Assembly: GCA_035294225.1 (NCBI GenBank)
Contig: DATGLH010000085.1
Coordinates: forward strand, 1 to 64,000
Direction: 5' to 3'
Length of the DNA stretch: 64,000 nucleotides
DNA from: Trebonia sp035294225
GTDB lineage: Bacteria; Actinomycetota; Actinomycetes; Streptosporangiales; Streptosporangiaceae
The notes beneath the pieces were generated by a model. That model saw only the letters and a program-made list of their open reading frames with translations. It had not been told where the DNA came from and searched no databases. The position numbers and the translations under genes were made by a program. This document shows positions 43,472 through 52,300 of this stretch, piece after piece. The first letter of the stretch is position 1; each line of letters opens with the position of its first letter.

Positions 43472-46424
43472 GGACGCTCACCGAGCCGTCGGCGGCGACG
43501 GAGCCATCGGCGGGCGCGCCCGCGCTGGCCGGCTCGATCCGCACGGCGCAGAACTTGAACTCGGGGATCTTACCGAACGGGTCGATCTCGTCGATCGTCA
43601 GCAGGTTCGCCGCCGCCTCCCTGAAGTGGAAGGGGATGAAGCAGTTCCCGCGTGCCTCGCGGTGCGAGACCCTCGCCTCGAGTTCGATCGTTCCGCGCCG
43701 TGAGCTGACCCGGGCCATGTCGCCGTCGGCGAGCCCCAGCGCGGCGGCGTCGTCGGGGTGAATGTACACCAGCGGCTTCGGCGCGATCGTGTTGAGCGCG
43801 TAGGACCGGCGGGTCATCGACCCGGTGTGCCAGTGCTCGAGCATCCGGCCGGTGTTCAGCACGAACGGGTAGTGCTCGTCGGGCAGTTCCCTGGCCGGCA
43901 GCCACTCGGCGGGCACCAGGTGCGCGAGCCCGTCGTCGGTGTTGAACTTGTCGGTGAACATCACCACGGTCCCGTCGCTGTGCTCGGGGTCCGGGTTCGG
44001 GTACAGCTTGCCGGTCAGGCCGAGGTTGTCGTACGTCAGGTTCGCGTAGCTCGGGATGACCGAGACCATCTCCTCGAAGATCTGGCGCGGGGACTCGTAG
44101 TGCCAGTCGAGCCCGATTCTGTTCGCGATGTCCTGCACGACCTCCCAGTCAACGCGCGCCTGGCCCGGCGGGTCGAGCACCTTGCGGCCGAGCTGCACCC
44201 GCCGGTCGGTGTTGGTGTAGGTGCCCTCCTTCTCCAGGTAAGAGGAGGCGGGCAGGATGACGTCGGCGAACTCGGCGGTCTCGGTCAGGAAGATGTCCTG
44301 CACGACGAGGAACTCCAGCGCGGACAGCGCCTTGCGGACCTTGTTGATGTTCGGGTCGGAGAGGAACGGGTTCTCGCCCAGCATGTACATGCCGCGCACA
44401 CCGCCCTTCAGCGCCGAGCCGATGATCTCGGTGACCGTCAGGCCCTTCTCCGGATCCAGGCCGGCCGTGCCCCAGGCCTGCTCGAACCTGGCCTTGACCC
44501 TGGGGTCGTCGGCCTTGGCGTAGTCCGGGTAGAACATCGGGATCAGGCCCATGTCGGAGGCGCCCTGGACGTTGTTCTGCCCGCGCAGCGGGTGCAGGCC
44601 GGCGCCCGGCTTGCCGATGTTCCCGGTGATCGCGCACATCGCGATCAGGCAGCGCGCGTTGTCAGTGCCCGTGGTGTGCTGGGAGATTCCCATCCCCCAG
44701 TAGATGACGCCGGACCGGGCCTGTCCCCAGAGCCGCGCCACATGGCGGATCACGTCGGCGGGCACGCCGGTGATCTGCTCGGCGCGCTCCGGCGGGTAGT
44801 CGGCGACGGTCCGCTTCAGCGCCTCGTAGTTGGAGGTCCGGCTGGCGATGAAGTCGTCGTCGGTGAGCCCGAGCCGGATTATCTCGTGCATTACGCCGTT
44901 GTAGAAGGCGACGTCGGTGCCCGGCTTGAGCTGGCAGTAGATGTCCGCGTGGTCGGCCATCCTGTCGGCGCGCGGGTCGATGTAGATGACCGTCGTGCCG
45001 TTGCGCCTGGCCTGCTTGAAGAAGCTGGACGCCACCGGGTGGTTAGCGGTGGAGTTGCTGCCGGTGATGATCGCCACCTCGGCGTTGAGCACGTCGCCGT
45101 ACGTGGTGGACACCGCGCCGGAGCCGATCCCCTCGAAGAGCGCGGCCACGCTGGAGGCGTGGCACAGCCGGGTGCAGTGGTCCACGTTGTTGGTGTGGAA
45201 GCCGGTCCTGATCAGCTTCTGGAAGAGATACGCCTCTTCGTTGGAGCACTTGGCCGACCCGAACCCGGCGATCGCGCCCGGCCCGCCGTCGGCGCAGATC
45301 TCGGTCAGCCGCCGGGCGACCAGGTCAAGCGCCTCATCCCAGGTGGCCTCGCGGAAATGCGGCAGCACCTCGGCGTAGTCGACCAGGCCGCCGGGCTTGC
45401 GGCCGCGTTTGCCGCCTCTGCGCTTCTCCCCGGGGCCGCCGTCGTCGGCCAGGCCGTGCTCATTGGCCTCACCGCCCGCGGCCATGTCGCCGCGCACGTC
45501 GGCGGACAGCGGCCCCTTCGGGTAGGACTCCTCGCGGCGGATCAGCGGCACGGTCAGCCGCTGCGGCGATGCGGCGTAGTCCCAGCCGTACCGGCCCTTG
45601 ACGCACAGCCGGCCGTGCGACCCTGGCTGCTCGCGGCCCTCCGCGTAGGCGATCGCGCCGCGCTCGCGATCCACGTAGTAGGTCAGCGCGCAGCCCACGC
45701 CGCAGTACGGGCACACGGTGTCCACCGCGTCGAGTTCGGTGCGCGGCCGGATGGGGATGTTCCGGATCGGCTTGTTGGTCAGCGCGCCGGTCGGGCAGGA
45801 CGCCACGCACTCCCCGCACGATACGCAGGACGAGGCGCCCATGGGGTCGCTGAGGTCGAACGCGATGCGCGTGGCATAGCCCTTTCCGCTGCGCCCGATC
45901 ACGTCGTTGGCCTGAATGTCGTCGCATGCCCGGGTGCACCGGTCGCAGAGGATGCACGCGTCGTGGTCGACCGCGATGACCGGGCTGGACAGGTCGGCGC
46001 CTCGGCCGGACCCGCACGGCAGGCCGTTCTCGCGCGCGACGCCGTACCTATCGGCCAGCGCGAGCAGTTCGTTGTCGCCGGTCGTGGTCTGCTTCGGGTC
46101 GCGCTCGCGCGGCGGCTGGTCGGACATCAGCAGCTTGGTCAGCGCCGCGCGGCTGCGCTCGACCTCGGGGGTATCCGTCCTGACCTGCATGCCGTTCTCG
46201 CAGGCCCGCACGCAGGACGCGGCGAACGCGGGTGCCCCCACGTCGACCACGCACATCCGGCAGACGCCGACGGGGTCGAAACGTTCATCGTGGCACAGCA
46301 CGGGGATGTCGATGCCGGCCGCCTTCGCGGCCTGCCAGATCGTCGCGCCTTCCGGGGCAGTGACCTCACGTCCGTCGATCGTGAGCGTTACCGTCCCCGT
46401 GCTCTCCGGGGCAGTAGTGGCCAT
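43464..46424 (-). CDS. Formate dehydrogenase alpha subunit (Mo/W-bisPGD), NAD-linked type
   Basis: 986 residues. N-terminal [2Fe-2S] domain (CHDERFDPVGVCRMCVVDVG), then two [4Fe-4S] groups (CILCDRCTRACDDIQANDVI and SCVSCGECVASCPTGAL), the MopB [4Fe-4S] site VCPYCGVGC, and the catalytic MopB fold. The active-site ligand is Cys (VDHCTRLCHASSVAALF), not selenocysteine. C-terminal M-binding domain NTGRMLEHWHTGSMTRRSYA. It oxidises formate to CO2. It is part of a chain with the NuoEF-type diaphorase. A polar insertion rich in Gly/Arg/Lys (about GEANEHGLADDGGPGEKRRG) lies near residue 310. Confidence 0.93.
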   Translation of the reverse strand: MATTAPESTGTVTLTIDGREVTAPEGATIWQAAKAAGIDIPVLCHDERFDPVGVCRMCVVDVGAPAFAASCVRACENGMQVRTDTPEVERSRAALTKLLMSDQPPRERDPKQTTTGDNELLALADRYGVARENGLPCGSGRGADLSSPVIAVDHDACILCDRCTRACDDIQANDVIGRSGKGYATRIAFDLSDPMGASSCVSCGECVASCPTGALTNKPIRNIPIRPRTELDAVDTVCPYCGVGCALTYYVDRERGAIAYAEGREQPGSHGRLCVKGRYGWDYAASPQRLTVPLIRREESYPKGPLSADVRGDMAAGGEANEHGLADDGGPGEKRRGGKRGRKPGGLVDYAEVLPHFREATWDEALDLVARRLTEICADGGPGAIAGFGSAKCSNEEAYLFQKLIRTGFHTNNVDHCTRLCHASSVAALFEGIGSGAVSTTYGDVLNAEVAIITGSNSTANHPVASSFFKQARRNGTTVIYIDPRADRMADHADIYCQLKPGTDVAFYNGVMHEIIRLGLTDDDFIASRTSNYEALKRTVADYPPERAEQITGVPADVIRHVARLWGQARSGVIYWGMGISQHTTGTDNARCLIAMCAITGNIGKPGAGLHPLRGQNNVQGASDMGLIPMFYPDYAKADDPRVKARFEQAWGTAGLDPEKGLTVTEIIGSALKGGVRGMYMLGENPFLSDPNINKVRKALSALEFLVVQDIFLTETAEFADVILPASSYLEKEGTYTNTDRRVQLGRKVLDPPGQARVDWEVVQDIANRIGLDWHYESPRQIFEEMVSVIPSYANLTYDNLGLTGKLYPNPDPEHSDGTVVMFTDKFNTDDGLAHLVPAEWLPARELPDEHYPFVLNTGRMLEHWHTGSMTRRSYALNTIAPKPLVYIHPDDAAALGLADGDMARVSSRRGTIELEARVSHREARGNCFIPFHFREAAANLLTIDEIDPFGKIPEFKFCAVRIEPASAGAPADGSVAADGSVSVHG

Positions 46425-46451
46425 ACCCGCAGTATCCGCCTGCTCACGACG

Positions 46452-48266
46452 TTAGGCCAACCCGAGAGCAGCGACGATGGCCGGATCTGGGTGTCCCTTC
46501 GGATCGAGGCCGCGCATTTTGTAGTAAGTGCCGACCATCGCCCGCAGCCGGTCCGCGGTGAGGGTCGCCACCCGGCCGGACGGGAGGAGCAGCGGCTCGT
46601 TCAGCAGCCGGTCCGGCAGCCAGTCGTCCTCCGCACGCCAGCCCTCGCGGATGTTGTAGACCCGCTTGGCCATGACGATCCGGCGGGCGGTCGCGCGCAG
46701 TTCCTCCCCCGTCACATCCCAGCCGGTGACCGCCGCCAGCAAGCCCGCCCACTCATCGAAAGGCGAGGTGAACACGCCGCGCAGGAACTTGCACAAGATC
46801 AGCGAGTCCATTATCGCCGCCCGGTCCTCGGTCTCGATGGCGGCCGCGACGTGTTCCTCGCCGCCGGAAATCCGGTCCAGGTCGCCGGACAGGTCCGCCT
46901 CGTACGCGCCCGAACGGTTGTGGTCGGCCCCCCTGGCGTTCACCGCCAGTCCCAGCGCCATGGAATGCAGCGTGCGCGGCTCGTACCCCGGCATCTCCAG
47001 GCCCTTGACGTGCGGGGCGAACGACGCGGAGTCAGCCCCGACCGTTCGGGACGCTCGTCTTGAGCCCTCGGCCAGCAGGGAACCGAGCGGCGTGCGGCGG
47101 CCACCGATCTCGTCCAGGACGCGCAGCAGCGCGGCGGAGTCGCCGAACCGGAGCCATGGCGCGTCGATCAGGCCGCGCTGCGCGCACTCCATCGCCCATG
47201 CGATCGTGCCGCCCGCCGAGATCGTGTCGATGCCCAGCTCGTCGCAGCGGGCACTCGCCGCGAGCACCGCGTCGGGGTCGCTTACCCCGCACATCGGGCC
47301 GAGCGCGAAGACGTTCTCATACTCCACGCGGGCCTGCTTGCCGCCGCGCGAGCGGTATATGTGCTCGCAGCCGATCGTGCAGGAAGCGCAGCTGCTGCGG
47401 GCGACCCGGCGCATGCCCTCGATGTCGGCCGGCGCCGCCGGGTCCGCGCCCAGGCGTCCGGCGCCCTCGAACGTCGCGGCCTGGAAGTTCCGTGTCGGCA
47501 GCGCGGCGATCGCGTTGAACGCGAGCAGGTTCGCCAGCGTGCCGAGCTGACGGTACTTCGCGGTCGCCGGGCCGAACGACCGTTCCCGCAGATCCCGGGC
47601 CGCCGCCAGCACCTTGCCCGGGTCCGCCGTCGCGACCCTGGCCGCCGCGCGGACCGCGATCGCCTTCAGGTTCTTGGCGCCCATGACCGCGCCGAGCCCG
47701 CCGCGCCCGGCGTGCCGCCCGTCGTGCGAGATCGTGGCGTACCGCACGCCGTTCTCGCCGGCCGGCCCGATCGCCGCGATCCGCCAGCCTCTGCCGAGTT
47801 CGTCTCGCAGCCGCCTGTCGGTCTCCGCCGCGGTGCGGCCCGCCAGGCCGGCCGCGGCCCGCAGCCGGGCGCCGTCGCCATCGATAAGCAGAACGGACGG
47901 TTCCTTCGCCATGCCCCGCACGACGATCGCGTCGTGGCCGGTCAGCTTCCCGGCGATCGCGAACTGGCTGGAGGCGAGCGCATCGGTCAGCAGCCCGGTC
48001 AGCGGGGACTTGGCCACCACCGCGAACTTGGCGCTCGTGGTCAGCGAAGTGCCGACCAGCGGGGAGAAGACGAACGCGAGCGGCGAGCCGGGGCCGAGCG
48101 GGTCGGCGCCCGCCGGACCGAGGCGGTACAGAAGCCAGGCACCGAGCCCGGCGCCGCCGATGTAGGAGCGCAGGACATGTCCGGGGAGCGGCAGGGTCGT
48201 CGACGTGACATCCGTCACGTCGACGACGAGCGCCTGGCCGAAGTATCCGCCCGCCGGCTGGTCCAT
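46452..48266 (-). CDS. Aldehyde:ferredoxin oxidoreductase (tungsten/molybdopterin)
   Basis: 604 residues from ATG 48266, preceded by TGAGGG; the upstream frame is weaker. AOR domains in order: GGYFGQALVVDVTDVTSTTL, metallopterin contact GRGGLGAVMGAKNLKAIAVR, [4Fe-4S] CASCTIGCEH with the distal Cys in LILCKFLRG, and NARGADHNRSGA. It converts aldehydes to carboxylates using a bis-pterin-bound tungsten (or Mo) and an iron-sulfur cluster. These enzymes are mainly known from anaerobes; its position before formate dehydrogenase suggests electrons may pass to that complex (inference). Confidence 0.93.
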   Translation of the reverse strand: MDQPAGGYFGQALVVDVTDVTSTTLPLPGHVLRSYIGGAGLGAWLLYRLGPAGADPLGPGSPLAFVFSPLVGTSLTTSAKFAVVAKSPLTGLLTDALASSQFAIAGKLTGHDAIVVRGMAKEPSVLLIDGDGARLRAAAGLAGRTAAETDRRLRDELGRGWRIAAIGPAGENGVRYATISHDGRHAGRGGLGAVMGAKNLKAIAVRAAARVATADPGKVLAAARDLRERSFGPATAKYRQLGTLANLLAFNAIAALPTRNFQAATFEGAGRLGADPAAPADIEGMRRVARSSCASCTIGCEHIYRSRGGKQARVEYENVFALGPMCGVSDPDAVLAASARCDELGIDTISAGGTIAWAMECAQRGLIDAPWLRFGDSAALLRVLDEIGGRRTPLGSLLAEGSRRASRTVGADSASFAPHVKGLEMPGYEPRTLHSMALGLAVNARGADHNRSGAYEADLSGDLDRISGGEEHVAAAIETEDRAAIMDSLILCKFLRGVFTSPFDEWAGLLAAVTGWDVTGEELRATARRIVMAKRVYNIREGWRAEDDWLPDRLLNEPLLLPSGRVATLTADRLRAMVGTYYKMRGLDPKGHPDPAIVAALGLA

Positions 48267-48318
48267 GCCCTCAGGATAGGGCGGCACGGTCCTGCTCACC
48301 TCAGCCGCCTCAGCCACC

Positions 48319-49179
48319 TCAGCCGCCGGCGTCGGCGGACAGGAAGAAGACGGTGTCCCCCGCCGCCAGCGGGGTCGTGCCGTCCCGGGTGATCTGGTCG
48401 CCGTTCAGCGCCGCGGTGACGTGCCGGCCGAACGTGATGCCCGCCTCGTCCGCCGCGGCCCGCACCGTCGCGGCGCGAACGGTCCGCGGGCCGCCCGGCC
48501 GGCCGTTCCTGGCGAGGGTCCCGAAGAGCTGTACGGTCACCTGCGGCGCGGGCCGGGCCCGGGCCGCCCGGTAGTCGGCGGGCTCGTTGACGTTGAGCAC
48601 CGAATCGAGTTCGGGGTCGAGCGCGGCGAGCATGGCGTCCTGCCTGAGCAGGGCCTCGTCCAGCCGGATCACCGCGCACTCGCCGAACAGGAAGGCGGGG
48701 CGCAGCCGGTCCTCTCCGACCAGGCGCTCGGCGGTTCCGGCGAGGCTGGTACGGTAGGCGGCGGCCAGCGGCTGCGGATAGCCGCGGGCGACCGGCAGGG
48801 CGACGTCAGCCTGTTCGGCATCGAGGGCGCGGAGCACGCGGCGGACGAAGGCCGGATGCAGGAACGGCATGTCGGTGGAGCTGACGAAGGCGGCTTCGGC
48901 CTTTCCGGCGAGCGCGGCCAGACCCGTGGCGATGCCCTGCACCGGCCCCTTGCCCTCGCGGGTGTCTTCCACCACCTCGGTGCCGGGCGGCAGGCCGGGC
49001 AGGTCCTGCCCCTTGGCCCGCACGACGACCACCGGCCCTCCGGTGGCCCTGGCCAGGATGCCCACTGTCCGGCGCAGCAGCGTCGAGCCATGCCACTCCA
49101 GGGCCGCCTTGGGCGTCCCCATCCGTGAGGACCGCCCGCCGGCCAGCACCACGCCCGCGAAAGCCGCCACGTTTCCCAT
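48319..49179 (-). CDS. MobA guanylyltransferase fused to MoaD-like domain
   Basis: 286 residues from ATG 49179; the longer frame to 49323 reads through a tandem repeat and is not supported. Residues 1-195: MobA with VVLAGGRSSRMGTPKAALEW and TDMPFLHPAFV. Residues from about 205: MoaD/ThiS beta-grasp (VTVQLFGTLARNGRPGGPRT, then VTAALNGDQITRDGTTPLAA) ending in Gly-Gly, the residue pair needed for thiocarboxylation by MoeB-type activation. One chain thus carries both a guanylylation step and sulfur-carrier part of cofactor synthesis. First gene of the leftward Mo/W operon. Confidence 0.85.
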   Translation of the reverse strand: MGNVAAFAGVVLAGGRSSRMGTPKAALEWHGSTLLRRTVGILARATGGPVVVVRAKGQDLPGLPPGTEVVEDTREGKGPVQGIATGLAALAGKAEAAFVSSTDMPFLHPAFVRRVLRALDAEQADVALPVARGYPQPLAAAYRTSLAGTAERLVGEDRLRPAFLFGECAVIRLDEALLRQDAMLAALDPELDSVLNVNEPADYRAARARPAPQVTVQLFGTLARNGRPGGPRTVRAATVRAAADEAGITFGRHVTAALNGDQITRDGTTPLAAGDTVFFLSADAGG

Positions 49180-49210
49180 GCTAAGGCTCCCGGGGGGAGC
49201 CGCGCGTCCG

Positions 49211-49315
49211 CCGCGGTCCCGCTCACCGGCGCCGCGGTCCCGCTCGCCGGCGCCGCGGTCCCGCTCGCCAGCGCCGCGGTCCCGCTCACCGGCGCCGCGG
49301 TCCCGCTCACCGGCG
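49211..49315. repeat. 21-base tandem repeat, five units
   Basis: CCGCGGTCCCGCTCACCGGC plus G, five head-to-tail copies with one or two substitutions (GCTCGCC or GCTCACC). No spacers, so not CRISPR. It sits between the GT2-GH18 gene stop (49336) and the MobA-MoaD start, in the expected promoter region of the Mo/W operon. Confidence 0.85.
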
Positions 49316-49335
49316 CGGCACACCCCGGCGGGGCC

Positions 49336-52300
49336 CTACGGAGCGGGCGAGGCGGCCGCGTTCGCTCCCGAGGACGGCGCGGTGACCGAGCTGACGCCGA
49401 GGGCCGGCGCGCCGCTCGGCTCGCCGGGGATGCTGTACAGCGCCTTCCACGGCGACCCCGACGGGTCCGTTGACTGGGTAGCCGGGGAAACTCCCTGGTT
49501 GGCCCACTTGGCCTGGTACGGCAGTCCCTGGTAGAGCACCTTGTCGCCGCGCTGATAGGGGGTGCCGACCGACCACTTCGGGTAGGTGCCCGCGGGCAGC
49601 CTGGGAATGACCGGCCCGTGGTCCCCGGGGAGCACCGGGCCGATCAGCTCCCACGGCGTCTGCCACGCGTACTGCACCTGCGCCGCCGGGTCGTCGCCGG
49701 TGTTGAACCACTTGGCCTGGTAGATCTCGCCGTCCTCCACCACCTTGTACCCGATCGGGTAGCTGGCGCTGGCCGACCACTGCGGGTACGGCGCGTCCGC
49801 CGGGTTGGTGTCCGCCACGGCGGGCTGGACATTGCCCGAGCTGGGCAGGATCACCGCGTTGCCCTGCAGGGAGCCGAAGATCTGGGAGAACTCCAGAGCG
49901 GACTGCGCCGTGCCGCTGCACGTGTCAGACAGCAGCCCGGTCTCCGGGAAGGACGAGCCGCACTGGCTGTCCCTGTTGATGGACCACATGGAGACCCGGC
50001 CGAGGTGGTTCGCGGCGGCGAAGCCGACCAGGGTACGCGCGTCGGCCACGGTGAAGTTCTGGCCCCGCATGTCGTTCTGGCCGATCATCACCGTCGCGCC
50101 GAGCCGCTGCCAGATCTGCTGCGGGCGCAGGTGGATGCCGTATTGCGGGTACAGGCTCGCGAGCTGCCCGTACGCGGCGTTCAGCGCGTCCTCCGCCGAC
50201 TGTGCCATGCTGCTCCCCGGGCCGGGAGCCGAGCTGAAGTCCATCGTCATGACGTTGACGCCGGCGAGGGTGACGTGGTTCTGGAGCATGGACCTGATCA
50301 CCGACAGGGCGTCGTCTTGCAGCCCCGACGGCTCGACCGGAAGGGTCAGCCACACGCTGAGCGTGGGATCGGCCCGCTCTAGGCCGGCGATCGCCTGCGC
50401 GCGGCGTTCCTCGGCGGCGAAGTTGTCCAGCGCGGACCCTTCGATGTCCAAGTCGATCGTGGTGAGGTGGTAGGCGCCGACCACGGACTGGTAGGCGGAG
50501 GTAAGCGCCGCGGCGGTCGGGCAGGCGACGTCCAGGCTGGTGTGATCCCTGCCGCCGAACGACACGATGGCCTGCTCCCCCTCCTGCTGTAGCTGGGCGA
50601 TGCGGGAGCTGATCGCGAGCGCCTGGTTGGCCGCGGCCAGCGTGTAGGCGGCGCCCCAGCTCGGGATGCACTTCGCCTTCGGAGCGGCGACCACGAACCC
50701 GAGGACGCTCTGCCGCGCCGGGTCGTCAGAAGAGCTCTGGAACTGGTACGTGGGCGTGAGCGTGACATCGACGTAGGGCGCGAACCATGTCTGGCGCACA
50801 ACCGCGGCGGGGGCGAGCAGCCGTGTCTTGACGCCCAGGTATCCGCCGTAAGAGCAGCCTGCCAGGATGACGAGGGCGGCGAGCACCCGGACCACGGACA
50901 GCCGGCGCGGCGGCGGCCCCTCCGGCAGCGGGGCGGCCGGGGGCGCCGGCGAAGTCCGCACGGACGGCATGTACGCCGGCCTGGCCTGCGTCGGCTGGTA
51001 CTGGGGTTCGGCGAAGTCCGCCTGGAGCACCGTCCGCCAGTCGGCCGGCTTGGGCTCTTCCGCCGGGCGCCTCCAGACAGCCGACAGGCGGCGGCGCTTC
51101 CCCGGCGACTTGTACAGCAGCGAGGTGCCGTGGACCCACAGGTCCACGAGCGTGTTGCGCAGGCCGATGAACGCCTTGACCGCGTAGCAGGCCAGGGCGA
51201 CGTTCAGCGCGGCGTAGAACGTGTTCTCCGTGAGATGGTGCACGTACGCGCGGTACAGCGTGTAACCGGCCAGCGCGATCAGCAGGTAGGGCGCCATCAG
51301 CAGGAACGGCGGCACGACGGTGCGGTCCTTGACCTTGGGCGTGCGCGCGAACGGCGCCTTGGATGCCGTGATGCCCTGCACGATAGAGGACAGCGTGCCG
51401 GCCAGGTTGACCCCGAGCAGAACCAGGTTGAAGCCGTAGATGCGCAGCACGTCCAGCCGCTTGTAGCCGCAGTAGCGCAGGTCGCTCGCCATGGCCAGGA
51501 AGTAGGGCAGCGCCACCAGGCCGAGCAGCGGGCTGATCAGCGCGGCGCTGAACGGGAAGGCGAGCAGGATCAGCAGGCTGACCGAGCTCCAGCAGATGGA
51601 GGCCATGTAGTTCCAGCGCAGGAACAGCTCGCTGAACCGGACCCGGTTGCCCTTCTGCTTGCGCATCCGCGACACCCGGTGCAGCTTGGGCAGGATCAGC
51701 AGGCCGCCGTTGGCCCAGCGGCGCCGCTGGATGCACAGCGAACCGAAGTCCGGCGGGGTGGCGCTGTAGCTGAGCCGCTCGGGGTAGTTGTACAGCCGCC
51801 AGCCGTGCAGCCCCATGTCGATCGTGGACTCGGTGTCCTCGATGACCGTGCGGTCCTTGATGTACTGCTTGATCTCCCAGTCGCCGATGTAGGACGATTC
51901 GGCGATCTGGTCGAGCGCCTTCTTGCGGATGACCGCGTTCGCGCCCACCCAGAACGTCGCGTCGTAGTAGGTCAGGCCCTGGTGCACGATGTGCTGCAGG
52001 TCCGTGGTAGCGCCGGCGATCCGCTCCAGGCGGGTGGCGGAGCCGGGGAACGCGCTGTACGGCGTCTGTGCGATGGCCATGTCCTGGTACTCGTGCTGCT
52101 CCAGCAGGTGCACGAGCCGCAGGCAGTACTCCGGTAGCAGCACGCTGTCGGCGTCCAGCGTCACCACGTAGTCCGGGTTCGGGATGTGCAGGCCGGTACC
52201 CGGCCGGGCGGGCACGAGCGCCGTGCCGCCCACGGTCGGCATCTCGCGGTAATAGCCCCCCATCAGCCCTATGTAGCTGTTGAGGTTCATGGCCTTGTTG

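Noticed and set aside
43758..47063. Open frame of 1101 codons on the plus strand
   Set aside because: It lies opposite the FDH alpha and AOR genes, whose motifs are complete; its translation is rich in Arg, Val, Gly and His with no domain. It is a high-GC shadow.
49211..49315. CRISPR array
   Set aside because: The repeats are contiguous with no spacers and are 21 bases long; no cas gene is nearby.
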